From Verrucosispora sioxanthis (GTDB lineage Bacteria; Actinomycetota; Actinomycetes; Mycobacteriales; Micromonosporaceae), in contig NZ_SAIY01000003.1 of the NCBI RefSeq assembly GCF_010560025.1, positions 558,001 to 622,000 on the forward strand: a DNA stretch of 64,000 nucleotides, read 5' to 3'. Shown one piece after another: positions 17,538-27,291 of the stretch. How positions within the stretch are numbered: the stretch's first letter is position 1; each line of letters begins with the position of its first letter. The position numbers were made by a program, and so were the translations under genes. A model generated the notes under the pieces. That model had not been told where the DNA came from. It saw nothing but the letters and a program-made list of their open reading frames with translations, and made no database searches.

Positions 17538-19230
17538 CCCCGCAGACCGCCGAGGCCGCCGCCCGGCCGGCCGAGCGCGCCGCCGACCTGGCCGCCGCGC
17601 ACACCCTGCTCGCCTGCTACCTGCGCGAGGTGGCCGCGCCCGACGGGACGGCCGAGACCGTCGCTGGGCTTCTGCGGATCCGCCTGCCGCACCTCGGTCT
17701 GCTGCTCTCCTGCCGGCTGACCCGGGTCTCCCCGTGCTGGCGCACCGCTACGTCGGCCCGGTCCGCTGCCGGCCGGTGGCGGCACCGGTCGACCGCCGTC
17801 ACCCGGCCGTGCCGGACCTGTCGACCGCCGGCACGCCGGTCGACGGCCCGTCGGCACCCGGCGCCCTCGTCGACGACGTACCCGCCGTCGACGCACCGGT
17901 CGACGTCGGGCGACTCGCCCGGCTGCTCGCCGCCGAGCTGGCCGCCCGTACCGGGCTGACCAACGACGAGTTCATCGAGCAGGTGCTCGGTAGTCGCGAC
18001 GCGCTGGCCACGCTGTTGCGCGAGCGCCCGTCCCGCGACCCCACCCCGACCGGCGACCCGGTGGTGGACGGCTACGTCGACTCCGAACACTCCCTCGTGC
18101 ACGGGCACCCCCACCATCCCAGTCCGAAGTGGCGCAGCGGTGATCCGGCGGGTTGGCGTCGCCACGCCCCGGAACTGCGCAGCACCTTCCGGCTCAGCTG
18201 GCTCGCGGTGCCCACCCACCTGGTGGCCGGCGACGGGCCGGTCGACGAGCTGATCGCACCGCTGGAGCCACCGGACGCACCACCCGGACACCACCTGTTG
18301 CCGGTGCATCCGTGGCAGCTGGACCTGATGCCGCCGACCGACCCGAGGGTGCGCGAGCTGGGCCCGGCCGGCGTACCGGTTCGGCCGACCGCGAGCGTCC
18401 GTACGCTCTACGCACCCTCGGTGGACCTGTTCCTCAAGACCAGCCTGCACGTACGCATCACCAACTGCCTGCGCAAGAACGCCCGGTACGAATTGACCGG
18501 AGCGGTGGCGTTGACCCGGTTCCTGGACAGCGTGCCGCTACCCGCGCGGGTCGGGTTGCTGCGGGAACCCGGCTACCGGACCGTCGACCTGCCGGGGGCC
18601 GACGAGGCGTACGGCACGATCCTGCGGACCGGGGTGCGCGAGCATCTGCGGCCGGACGAACGGGTGGTGTTGGCGGCCGCGCTGGCCGCCACGCCGCTTG
18701 CCGTGCCGGACCCGTTCGACTGGTGGCGGGCCTACGTCGACCTGCTGGTACCCGGCGTGCTGCGACTGTGGCTCCGTCACGGGGTGGTCCACGAGGCGCA
18801 CCTGCAGAACGTGCTGGTGGTCCTGGACCGCGACGGCCGCCCGGTCCGCCTGATCCTGCGTGACCTGGAGGGATTGAAGCTGGATCTGGGCCGGTTGCCG
18901 GCCTGGCCCGACCAGGTTCCCCGGCAGTCCGCCTACACTCCCGCGCAGGCGGTCCAGCGCATCGTCTATTGCCTGTTCGTCAACCATCTCGCCGGCCTGG
19001 CCGGTGCGCTCGCCGACGGTCACCCCGGCATCGAGCCCCGGCTGTGGCGGACGGTCAGGGAAGCCGTCGAGGCGACGTACGCGCAGCTGGGTGAGCCGGC
19101 CGAGCTGCTTGCGCTGCTCGACGGCGCTCCGCTGGCCGCCAAGGCGAACCTGCTGGTCCGTTGGCACCGGGCCGCCGACCAGCAGGCACCCTACGTCGCG
19201 GTGCCCAACCCGCTCGGCGGTGCCGGATGA
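17534..19230 (+). pseudogene. Second IucA/IucC NIS synthetase (PvsD-like), one-base frame change near 17730
   Basis: The reading starts at GTG 17534 (coupled by GTGA to the previous gene) with a normal NIS N-terminus (HTLLACYLREV, then LLRIRLPHLGLLLSCRLTRVSP). At a run of four C (17730-17733) it must shift: one added C would join VSP to VLAHRYVGPVRC in the next frame. From there the frame is open to 19230 and contains all NIS motifs: HPHHPSPKWRSG, LLPVHPWQLD, RPTASVRTLYAP, FLKTSLHVRITNCLRKNARYE and HEAHLQNVLVVL. As written, only a truncated protein from GTG 17734 (497 aa) would be made. It may be a sequencing indel rather than a dead gene. Confidence 0.75.
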
Positions 19231-20383
19231 GCCACCCCACCTACGTCTACGACCTCGCCGCCCTGGCCACGCACGCCGCCGCCGTCCGGGCGGCGCTGCC
19301 CGAACGGGTCGAGCTGCTCTACGCGGTCAAGGCCAATCCCGATCCGGGGATGCTGCGCACCCTCGCGGCCACTGTCGACGGTTTCGAGGCGGCCAGTCGC
19401 GGCGAGCTGCGTCACCTCGCGGCGGTGCTGCCCGACCGGCGGGTGGCCGCCTTCGCCGGTCCGGGTAAGACCGACGCGGATCTCTCGGCGGCGCTGGCCG
19501 CCGACGTGCACCGGGTACACGTGGAGTCCGCCGCCGAACTGCACCGGCTGGCGACCCTGGCCCGGGCCGCCGGGCGTACCGTCGACGTGCTGCTGCGGGT
19601 GAACCTGCCGGTGGCGACACCGGGCGCGGTCCTGGTGATGGGCGGACAGGCGAGCCCGTTCGGGATGGACCCACCGGAGGCGGTCCGGCTCGCCGCCGAC
19701 CCGCCGGAGGGCGTCCGGGTCCGGGGGTGCACGCCCACCTGGCCAGCGGACTCGACGCGGCGACCGCCGCCGTGGTGGCGCGCGAGGTGACCGACTGGGC
19801 GGTGCGGCAGGTGGGCGCGCAGGAGGTGAACGTCGGCGGCGGCATGGCCGTCGACTACCGCCACCCGCAGCACCGCTTCGACTGGTCCGGCTACGGCCGG
19901 CTGCTCGGCGAGGTGGCGGACACCTACCCGGGCGTGCGGCTGCGGATCGAGCCAGGCCGCGCCGTCGCGGTCTACTGCGGGTCGTACGTGACCGAGGTGA
20001 TCGACGTGAAGCGGTCCCAGGGTCAGTGGTTCGTGATCGTGGCCGGCGGCACCCATCACCTGCGGACCCCGGCGGCCAAGGGACACTCGCAGCCCTTTGT
20101 CGTGGTGTCCCGGGGCGGTGCCGGGCCACGGACCGACGGTGGCCCGGTCACCGTCGTCGGCCAGCTCTGCACGCCCAAGGACGTACTGGCCCGCGACGCC
20201 GTCAGCGGCCCGGTCGCGGTCGGCGACGTGCTGGTGTTCGCGATGGCCGGCGCCTACGCGTGGAACATCAGCCACCGCGACTTCCTCCTGCACGACCCGC
20301 CCCACTTCACCACCGGCGACCCGCTCGACGTGGCCCGGAACTGGGACCGCCGACCGCCCGATCCGGTCAGTGACCGCTGTTGA
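19227..20383 (+). pseudogene. PLP-dependent decarboxylase, type III fold (PvsE-like), one-base frame change near 19725
   Basis: ATG overlaps the stop of the NIS gene (ATGA). The first part has the PLP-lysine motif LLYAVKANPDPGML and the fold-III barrel. At a run of five G (19723-19727) the frame breaks: one extra G would join VRVRG to VHAHLASGLD in the next frame. The second part has VNVGGGMAVDY, RIEPGR, and the catalytic Cys region LCTPKDVLARDAVSG. Diaminopimelate/ornithine-decarboxylase relatives of this kind occur in vibrioferrin (PvsE) and staphyloferrin B (SbnH) clusters and decarboxylate an amino-acid-derived intermediate. As written the enzyme is split and inactive; an indel error is plausible. 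Confidence 0.75.
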
Positions 20384-20533
20384 TCACCGTGATCCGGTGA
20401 CGCGCTCAGCTCGACAGGCCGATGCCGGACATGACGACCCGGACCAGCTCGCGACGGAGTCGCAGCTCTCGGGGGGACCGGGTGGTGACCGACGACTCGT
20501 CCGCTTCCCGCTGCCCTGATCTTGCTGATAGCT

Positions 20534-20554
20534 TCTTGCCATAAGTTTGCAAGA
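20534..20554. promoter_or_regulatory. Inverted repeat upstream of ABC importer, candidate operator
   Basis: TCTTGC and GCAAGA are perfect 6-bp arms around a 9-bp AT-rich spacer; flanking AGCT and GCT extend the symmetry with one bulge. It ends 15 bp before the permease ATG, covering the likely promoter or leader. It does not look like the iron box used 7 kb upstream, so the importer may answer to a second regulator. The regulator is not identified. Confidence 0.4.
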
Positions 20555-20569
20555 GCTAAGGGAGTGCAG

Positions 20570-21667
20570 ATGGGTGCGGTGACCGCCACCGCCCAGTCCG
20601 GGAGCCGGCCGGACCTGCTCGGCGTGGCGGCGCAACGCCGCCGGACCGGAATCTGGCTGGTCGCGCTGACGGTCGCGCTGGTCCTCACCGGCGTGGCCGC
20701 GGTCGGCTCCGGCGCGATCGGCATCCCCCCGGCCACGGTGGCGCGGATCATCGGGCATCACCTCGTCGGCCTGCCCGGCGAGGTCACCTGGACCGCGCCG
20801 CAGGAAGCCATCGTCTGGCAGGTCCGGCTGCCCCGGGTGCTGCTCGGCATGCTTGTCGGTGCCGGGCTGGCCGCCTGCGGGGTGGCGTTGCAGGCCATGG
20901 TGCGCAACGTGCTGGCCGACCCGTACCTGCTGGGCATCAACTCCGGCGCCTCCAGCGGCGCCGCCGCCGCGATCCTGTTCGGCGCCGGCGCCGGCTTCGG
21001 GCAGTACGCCCTGTCCAGCAGCGCCTTCCTCGGCGCGCTCGGCGCGTCGCTGCTGGTCTTCCTGATCGCCCGCAGCGGCGGACGGGTGACCTCGATCCGG
21101 CTGCTGCTGGCCGGCGTCGCCGTCGGCTACGCCCTCTACGCCACCACCAGCTTCCTGATCTTCGCCTCGGGGTCCGCCGAGGGGGCCCGATCGGTGATGT
21201 TCTGGCTGCTCGGCTCCCTCGGACTGGCCCGGTGGAACGCCCTGCTCCTGGTCGCCGCCGTCGTGCTGGGCGGCATGATCGGATACCTGACCGTCGTCGG
21301 GCGACGCCTCGACGTGCTGGCCATCGGCGACGAGACCGCCCAGACGCTCGGCGTGTCACCCGACCGGTTCCGGCTGCGGCTGCTCGTGCTCGTGTCGCTC
21401 AGTGTCGGCGTACTGGTCTCGGCCGCCGGCAGCATCGGCTTCGTCGGCCTCGTCGTGCCGCACCTCGCCCGCCGCATCGTCGGCGCCCCGCACGTGCGCG
21501 TAGTGCCCGTCGCCGCGCTGCTCGGCGCCATCCTGCTGGTCTGGGCCGACGTGCTCGCCCGGGTGCTGCTGGCCCCCCAGGAGATCCCGATCGGCATCAT
21601 CACCGCCCTGCTCGGCGCCCCCTTCCTGCTGGTCCTGATCCGTCGTCTGCACGCCACCGGCGCCTGA
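20570..21667 (+). CDS. FecCD-family siderophore/heme/B12 ABC transporter permease
   Basis: A 365-residue permease of the BtuC/FecCD type with about ten membrane segments. Family signatures include RLPRVLLGMLVGAGLAACGVALQ, DPYLLGINSGAS and IGFVGLVVPHLARRIVGA. It should work as a homodimer with the ATPase and binding protein encoded next. ATG 20570 has AAGGGAG upstream. Position directly after the siderophore genes suggests uptake of that ferric siderophore. A 186-bp gap separates it from the decarboxylase gene, and it has its own inverted-repeat element. Confidence 0.9.
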   Translation: MGAVTATAQSGSRPDLLGVAAQRRRTGIWLVALTVALVLTGVAAVGSGAIGIPPATVARIIGHHLVGLPGEVTWTAPQEAIVWQVRLPRVLLGMLVGAGLAACGVALQAMVRNVLADPYLLGINSGASSGAAAAILFGAGAGFGQYALSSSAFLGALGASLLVFLIARSGGRVTSIRLLLAGVAVGYALYATTSFLIFASGSAEGARSVMFWLLGSLGLARWNALLLVAAVVLGGMIGYLTVVGRRLDVLAIGDETAQTLGVSPDRFRLRLLVLVSLSVGVLVSAAGSIGFVGLVVPHLARRIVGAPHVRVVPVAALLGAILLVWADVLARVLLAPQEIPIGIITALLGAPFLLVLIRRLHATGA

Positions 21668-21692
21668 GCGCCCGATGAGCCGAGGAGCACCG

Positions 21693-22679
21693 ATGAAGGC
21701 AACCCGTCTCGCCGTCACCACGGCCACGACCGTTCTCGCGCTGCTGGTCGCCGCCTGCGGCGGTTCCGCCGACGAGCCGGCAACAGCCGCCCCGGGATAC
21801 CCGGTCACCGTCACCAACTGCGGCGTGGAGGTGACCTTCGACGCCGCGCCGGAGCGGGTCGTGCTGCTCAAGAGCGCAGCCGTGCCGTACCTGCACGCCC
21901 TGGGCGTGATGGACCGGGTCACCGCCCGGGCCGGGCAGTACCCCAGCGAGTACTACGACGCCGGGACCCTCGCCGAACTGGACCGCATCCCGCTGCTGAC
22001 CGACAAGACCGACACCAGCGGGCACCTGCAGATCTCCAAGGAGGTGGTGATCAGCCAGGAGCCCGACCTGGTGCTCGGTGAGGTCGACAACCTGTCCCGC
22101 GACACCCTCTCGGCGGTGGACATCCCGCTGCTGGAGGAGCCGGCCATGTGCCCGGACAACACCGCCACCCCCAGCTTCGACGACATCTACCGCCAGCTGG
22201 AGACCTACGGCCGGGTGTTCGGCCGCGAAACGGAGGCGGCCACGGCGGTCGACGCGCTCCAGCAACGGATGGCGAAGATCCAGGCCGAAGCTTCGACGGC
22301 GTCCGGCCGTACCGCCGCCGTGCTGTATCCGACGGTCGGCGGCGGCACCACGTACGCGTACGGCACCGCCAGCATGGCCCACCCGCAACTTGAGGCGGCC
22401 GGCTTCCGCAACGTCTTCGGTGACACGCCGGAGCGGGTCTTCGAGGTCACCGTCGAGGAACTGCTCGGCCGCAACCCCGACGTGCTGATCCTGCTCCACA
22501 GCGACGGCGACCCCGCCGCGGTCGAGCAGGGCCTGACCGGCCTGCCCGGTGCCGAGAAGCTCAACGCGGTACGCGACGGCAACGTGCTGACCCAGCTGTT
22601 CAACTTCACCGAGCCGCCGACCCCGCTGTCGATCGACGGTCTGGAGCGCATCGTGCAGCGGTTCGGGGCCGACTCGTGA
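21693..22679 (+). CDS. Substrate-binding lipoprotein of the ABC importer
   Basis: A 328-residue FecB/BtuF-like binding protein. It has a basic start (MKATR), a hydrophobic core and lipobox LVAAC (acylated Cys at about residue 18), so it should be a membrane-anchored lipoprotein. The mature part has APERVVLLKSAAVPYLHALG and QEPDLVLGEVDNLSR, typical of class III binding proteins for siderophores. ATG 21693 follows GAGGAG; an ATG at 21675 is possible but lacks a good site. GTGA overlap couples it to the ATPase. Confidence 0.88.
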   Translation: MKATRLAVTTATTVLALLVAACGGSADEPATAAPGYPVTVTNCGVEVTFDAAPERVVLLKSAAVPYLHALGVMDRVTARAGQYPSEYYDAGTLAELDRIPLLTDKTDTSGHLQISKEVVISQEPDLVLGEVDNLSRDTLSAVDIPLLEEPAMCPDNTATPSFDDIYRQLETYGRVFGRETEAATAVDALQQRMAKIQAEASTASGRTAAVLYPTVGGGTTYAYGTASMAHPQLEAAGFRNVFGDTPERVFEVTVEELLGRNPDVLILLHSDGDPAAVEQGLTGLPGAEKLNAVRDGNVLTQLFNFTEPPTPLSIDGLERIVQRFGADS

Positions 22680-23467
22680 TCCAGGCGACCCGGGTGTCCT
22701 GGCACTACGGCGCGAACCCGGTGATCGACGGGGTGAGCGTGACCGCGCGACCCGGACGTGTCCTCGGGCTGATCGGCCCGAACGGCAGCGGCAAGACCAC
22801 GCTGCTGCGGCTGCTCTACGGCGCGCTGCGCGGCGGCACCGGACGGGTCGCCGTGGACGGTGACGACCTGGGCGCGCTGCCGCCGCGGGAGGCCGCGCGC
22901 CGGCTGGCCGTGGTGGTGCAGGAGGCCGGCGGCGAGACCGCCCTCACCGTGGCCGAGCTGGTGCTGCTGGGCCGTAACCCGCACCTGACCACCTTCCAGC
23001 GCACCGGCCGGACGGACCACGAGATCGCGGCGCAGTGCCTGACCCGGGTCGGTGCCACCCACCTGGGATCCCGGGCGTTCGCCAGCCTCTCCGGCGGCGA
23101 ACGCCAGCGGGTGCTCATCGCCCGGGCGCTGGCCCAGCAGGCCACCCACCTGCTGCTCGACGAGCCCACGAACCACCTCGACATCCGCTACCAGCACGAG
23201 ATCCTGCGACTGGTACGCGACCTCGGCACCTGCGCCGTCGTCGTGCTGCACGACCTGAACCTCGCCGCCCGCTACTGCGACGACCTGGTGCTGCTCGGCC
23301 ACGGTGGGGTCGCCGCCGCCGGCACCACCGAGCAGGTCCTCGACCCTGCCGTTCTCGAACCCGTCTACGGCATCGGCATCCAGCGCCTCGACCTCGACGG
23401 CACCATCCACCTGCTGTTCCACCCGACCGACCAGCCCGCCGTCGAAAGGACCGCCAGCCGGGTCTGA
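22676..23467 (+). CDS. ABC transporter ATP-binding protein, FecE type
   Basis: A 263-residue ATPase with Walker A GPNGSGKTT (34-42), Q-loop VVQEAGGE, signature LSGGERQR (138-145), Walker B LDEP (161-164) and switch His in VVVLHDLNLAARY. It energises the permease encoded two genes upstream for import of a ferric siderophore or similar compound. The GTG start overlaps the binding-protein stop. It is the last gene of the run before a hairpin and the convergent nrdB gene. Confidence 0.92.
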   Translation: MIQATRVSWHYGANPVIDGVSVTARPGRVLGLIGPNGSGKTTLLRLLYGALRGGTGRVAVDGDDLGALPPREAARRLAVVVQEAGGETALTVAELVLLGRNPHLTTFQRTGRTDHEIAAQCLTRVGATHLGSRAFASLSGGERQRVLIARALAQQATHLLLDEPTNHLDIRYQHEILRLVRDLGTCAVVVLHDLNLAARYCDDLVLLGHGGVAAAGTTEQVLDPAVLEPVYGIGIQRLDLDGTIHLLFHPTDQPAVERTASRV

Positions 23468-23481
23468 GACCGGCCGGCGGC

Positions 23482-23520
23482 CCGGCTCGGCGGTGATCGA
23501 CAGGATCAGCGCCGAGCCGG
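23482..23520. terminator. Hairpin between convergent operons
   Basis: Perfect 10-bp arms CCGGCTCGGC and GCCGAGCCGG with a nested TGATC/GATCA stem inside the loop. It lies between the importer ATPase (plus) and nrdB (minus), so it can serve both directions. No clear T-tract, as is common in actinomycetes. Confidence 0.6.
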
Positions 23521-23545
23521 ACCCGGTCAGTGGATGGGACCGCCG

Positions 23546-24580
23546 TCAGAAGTCGTCGTCGAAGGCGACCGTGCCGGAGACCCCGACCTGGTAGGCCGAC
23601 ACCCGCCGTTCGAAGAAGTTGGACAACTCCTGCACGTCCTGCAACTCCATGAAGGCGAACGGGTTCTTCGACCCGTACAGCGGTTCGATCTCCAACTGTG
23701 CCAGCCGGCGGTCGGCGACGTGCTGGAGATATTCGCGCATGTCGGCCAGGGACAGCCCGGACACGCCCTGTTCGAGCAGGTCGGCGGCGAACTGCACCTC
23801 GCACTCGACGGCCTCGGCGAGCATGTCGCGGACCTGCTGGCGCATCTCGTCGTCGAACAGGTCCGGCTCCTCGGCGCGTACGGTGTCGACCACGTCGAAG
23901 GCGAAGGCCATGTGCATCGACTCGTCCCGGAACACCCAGTTGGTGCCGGAGGCCAGACCGTGCAGCAGACCCCGGGACCGCAGGAAGTACACGTAGGCGA
24001 AGGCACCGTAGAAGAACAGTCCCTCGATGCAGGCGGCGAAGCAGATCAGGTTCAGCAGAAACGCCCGCCGGTCCGCGCGGGTCCTCAACTCCCGCAGCTC
24101 GAAGATCGAGTCGATCCACTTGAAGCAGAACTCGGCCTTGCGGGCGATCGACGGGATGTTCTCCACCGCCGCGAACGCCGCGAACCGCTCCCGCTCGTCC
24201 GGCACGTAGGTGTCCAGCAGGTTCAGGTAGAACTGGACGTGCACCGCCTCCTCGAACAGTTGCCGCGACAGGTAGAGCCGACCCTCCGGCGAGTTGACGT
24301 GCTGGTACAGGTTGAGCACGAGGTTGTTGGCGACGATGGTGTCGCCGGTGGCGAAGAAGGCGACCAGCCGGGACACGAGGTGCTGCTCCGCCGGGGAGAG
24401 CTTGGCCAGGTCGGCGAGGTCGGAGTGCAGGTCCACCTCCTCGACGGTCCAGGTGTTCTTGATGGCGTCCTTGAAGCGGTCGAAGAACTGCGGGTACCGC
24501 ATCGGCCGCAGAGTCAGGTCCATGCCGGGGTCGAGCAGCATCTGCCGCTGGCCGGTGTCGGGTTCGGAAACGGTGGTCAC
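23546..24580 (-). CDS. nrdB: Class Ia ribonucleotide reductase, beta subunit
   Basis: A 344-residue R2 subunit that houses the diiron-tyrosyl cofactor. Ligand-bearing stretches such as FATGDTIVANN, FEEAVHVQFYLNLLD, KAEFCFKWIDS and RDESMHMAFAFDVVD are in order. The tail EDDDF-like end (VAFDDDF) matches the peptide that docks to NrdA. The GTG start overlaps the nrdA stop (GTGA), so the subunits are coupled. Oxygen-dependent; it supplies dNTPs together with nrdA under NrdR and B12 control. Confidence 0.93.
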   Translation of the reverse strand: MTTVSEPDTGQRQMLLDPGMDLTLRPMRYPQFFDRFKDAIKNTWTVEEVDLHSDLADLAKLSPAEQHLVSRLVAFFATGDTIVANNLVLNLYQHVNSPEGRLYLSRQLFEEAVHVQFYLNLLDTYVPDERERFAAFAAVENIPSIARKAEFCFKWIDSIFELRELRTRADRRAFLLNLICFAACIEGLFFYGAFAYVYFLRSRGLLHGLASGTNWVFRDESMHMAFAFDVVDTVRAEEPDLFDDEMRQQVRDMLAEAVECEVQFAADLLEQGVSGLSLADMREYLQHVADRRLAQLEIEPLYGSKNPFAFMELQDVQELSNFFERRVSAYQVGVSGTVAFDDDF

Positions 24581-26967
24581 TGGCACGCCTCGCAGCTCTC
24601 GGGGTTCTCCAGGGAGCAGGCCAACGCCTCGTCGTCGCTGACCGCGACGACCGGCTTGATCGCCGGGGTGACGGTGACGGTGGCCTGCTGGATCCGGGTC
24701 GCGGGACGCGACCGCAGGTAGTAGGTGGTCTTCAGCCCGGCCTTCCAGGCGTACAGGTACATCGAGGAGAGCTTGCCGATGGTCGGCGCGCTCAGGAACA
24801 GGTTCAGCGACTGCGACTGGTCGATGAACGGAGCCCGGGCGGCGGCCAGGTCGATCAGCGCCCGCTGCGGCAGCTCCCACGCGGTCCGGAACAGCTCCCG
24901 CACCTCCGCCGGCAGCTCGGCAATGCCCTGCACCGACCCTTCGGCCCGCTTGATCTGCTCCCGGATCGGCGCCGTCCACAGCCCGCGCGCCTTCAGCTCC
25001 CGGACCAGGTAGGTGTTGATCTGGAGGAACTCGCCGGACATCGTCTCCCGCTTGAACAGGTTGGACACCTGCGGCTCGATGCACTCGTAACACCCGGCGA
25101 TCGAGGCGATCGTGGCGGTCGGCGCGATCGCCACCAGCAGCGAGTTCCGCAGCCCGTGGCGGCCGATCCGCTCCCGCAGCGCGGTCCACCGCTGCGCCTG
25201 CGTCACCTCCGCGCCCCACAGGTCCGGATGCAACTCACCCTTCGCGGCACGGGTTTCGGCGTACGCCGGATGCGGGCCGAACCGCTCGGCCAGACCCGCC
25301 GACGTCTCCAGCGCGGTCAGGAAGATCTCCTCCTGCACCCGGGTCGACAGTTCCCGCGCCGACGCCGAGTCGAACGGCAGCCGCAGGGTGAACAACGCGT
25401 CCTGCAGACCCATCAGCCCGAGCCCGACCGGACGCCAACGCGGGTTCGACACCGCCGTCTGCTCGGCCGGGTAGTAGTTGATGTCGATCACCCGGTCGAG
25501 GAACACCACCGCCGTGCGTACCGTGGCGCGCAGCCTCTCCCAGTCGACGCCGTCGGCGGTGACATGCGCGCCCAGGTTCACCGACCCGAGGTTGCACACC
25601 GCCGTCTCGGTGTCGTTGTTGACCTCCAGGATCTCGGTGCACAGGTTCGACAGGTGGATCGTGTTGCCCGGCGCACCGGTCTGATTGGACAGCCGGTTCG
25701 CGGCGTCCTTGAACGTCATCCACCCGTTGCCGGTCTGCGCGAGCGTACGCATCATCCGCCCGTACAGGTCGCGGGCCTTGACGGTCCGGACGGCCTTCTT
25801 CTCCGCCGCCCGGTACGCCTCGTCGAACGCCTCGCCGAACAGGTCCGGCAGCTCCGGCGCGTCCGACGGGTCGACGAGCGACCAGTCACCGTCCGCCTCG
25901 ACCCGCCGCATGAACTCGTCCGGAATCCAGTTGGCCAGGTTCAGGTTGTGGGTACGCCGGGACTCCTCCCCGGTGTTGTCCCGCAACTCCAGGAACTCCT
26001 CGATGTCCGGGTGCCACGGCTCCAGGTACACGCAGGCCGCGCCCTTGCGCCGGCCACCCTGGTTGACCGCCGCCACCCCGGCGTCGAGCGTCTTCAGGAA
26101 CGGCACGATGCCGTTGGAGCGGCCGTTGGTGCCCCGGATCAACGCGCCCCGACCGCGCACCCGCGACCAGGAGATGCCGATCCCGCCGGAGAACTTCGAC
26201 AGCTTCGCCACCTGGTGATAGCGCTCGTAGATCGAGTCGAGTTCGTCGCGCGGCGAGTCGACCAGGAAACACGACGACATCTGGGTGTGCCGGGTGCCCG
26301 AGTTGAACAGCGTCGGTGAACTCGGCAGGTAGGCCAGGCTCGACATCAGCCGGTAGAACCCGATCGCCTCGCCCGGCGTCTGCGACAGCCCGCAGGCCAC
26401 CCGCAGCAGCCAGTACTGCGGCGTCTCCACCACCAGGCGGGTCTGCGGATGCCGCAGCAGGTAGCGGTCCGCGACGGTGCGCAGCCCGAAGTACTCGAAC
26501 CGCAGGTCACCGTCCGGATCCACCGCGTCGTCCAGCTTGCGCGCGTTACGGGCCACGAATGCGGCGGTGGCGTCCCCGATCAGCCCCAGGCCGTGGGCGT
26601 ACCGGATGGACTGGCTGAAGCTGGCCACCTGCTGCCCACGGACCTCCTTGTCCACGTACGCGGCCAGCAGCCGCGCCGCCAGCTTCGAGTACTGCGGTTC
26701 CTCACCGATCAGCTCGGCGGCCGTCTGGATGGACAGCTTGTCCAGCTCGGCGGTGGTGGCACCGTCGTACAGACCGCTGATGGTCTTCGTGGCCACCCGC
26801 AGCGGATCCACCTCGTCGAGGTCGGCCACCCACCGCTCCACCGCCCGGACGATCTTGTTCACGTCCACCGGTTCCGTGGCGCCATCGCGTTTACGGACCT
26901 GCATCACCTGCCGGCGCTGCTCCGACACAGCTGGGCCGGAGGCCGCCATCTCCCGCACGACCGTCAC
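24577..26967 (-). CDS. nrdA: Class Ia ribonucleotide reductase, alpha subunit
   Basis: A 796-residue catalytic subunit. An N-terminal ATP cone (VMQVRKRDGATEPVDVNKI) indicates dATP activity control. Catalytic features include QMSSCFLVDS, NLCTEIL, and the C-terminal redox pair in ESCEAC. I chose GTG 26967, which follows GAGGAGAGA; an in-frame extension to 27021 overlaps the leader. In S. coelicolor the matching nrdAB operon is repressed by B12 so that a B12-dependent class II enzyme is used instead; no nrdJ is in this window. Confidence 0.93.
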   Translation of the reverse strand: MTVVREMAASGPAVSEQRRQVMQVRKRDGATEPVDVNKIVRAVERWVADLDEVDPLRVATKTISGLYDGATTAELDKLSIQTAAELIGEEPQYSKLAARLLAAYVDKEVRGQQVASFSQSIRYAHGLGLIGDATAAFVARNARKLDDAVDPDGDLRFEYFGLRTVADRYLLRHPQTRLVVETPQYWLLRVACGLSQTPGEAIGFYRLMSSLAYLPSSPTLFNSGTRHTQMSSCFLVDSPRDELDSIYERYHQVAKLSKFSGGIGISWSRVRGRGALIRGTNGRSNGIVPFLKTLDAGVAAVNQGGRRKGAACVYLEPWHPDIEEFLELRDNTGEESRRTHNLNLANWIPDEFMRRVEADGDWSLVDPSDAPELPDLFGEAFDEAYRAAEKKAVRTVKARDLYGRMMRTLAQTGNGWMTFKDAANRLSNQTGAPGNTIHLSNLCTEILEVNNDTETAVCNLGSVNLGAHVTADGVDWERLRATVRTAVVFLDRVIDINYYPAEQTAVSNPRWRPVGLGLMGLQDALFTLRLPFDSASARELSTRVQEEIFLTALETSAGLAERFGPHPAYAETRAAKGELHPDLWGAEVTQAQRWTALRERIGRHGLRNSLLVAIAPTATIASIAGCYECIEPQVSNLFKRETMSGEFLQINTYLVRELKARGLWTAPIREQIKRAEGSVQGIAELPAEVRELFRTAWELPQRALIDLAAARAPFIDQSQSLNLFLSAPTIGKLSSMYLYAWKAGLKTTYYLRSRPATRIQQATVTVTPAIKPVVAVSDDEALACSLENPESCEACQ

Positions 26968-27105
26968 GTCTCTCTCCTCGCGCCGTCTACCGAGGGCCTC
27001 GGACACGCGGGAGGACGCCACGGAATCCGCGCAGGCGGCACGGTCCGTTCATGGCGTCGGCCGTCCCACGCGGCCTGCGGCCGCCGCCCACGAGTGCGGG
27101 CGGCG

Positions 27106-27270
27106 TGCTGGCAGGTCTTCGGACTCGTGGGCGTGCTCGCGCGCTCCTACTGGCCGTCGCTTCCCAGGCCAGGGCCCAGTGCTTCGTGACGGCTGTCGTT
27201 CCCACTCACCGCTGCGGGGCAGCCCCGGATTTCCACCGGGTTCCCTCTTGCCTCGGCCGCCCCGGATGGG
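27106..27270 (-). ncRNA. Cobalamin (AdoCbl) riboswitch
   Basis: Read on the minus strand, the leader of nrdAB has the consecutive landmarks of the cobalamin aptamer: GGGAACCCGGTGGAAATCC, GGGGCTGCCCCGCAGCGGTGA, GGGAACGACAGCC and TCCGAAGACCTGCC. It lies about 140-300 nt before the nrdA start. Binding of adenosylcobalamin should switch off nrdAB. GC-rich complementary stretches between the aptamer and the start (around 27055-27100) could form the off-state hairpin. Boundaries are approximate. Confidence 0.9.
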
Positions 27271-27291
27271 CGCCCGAACCAGCTACGGGTG

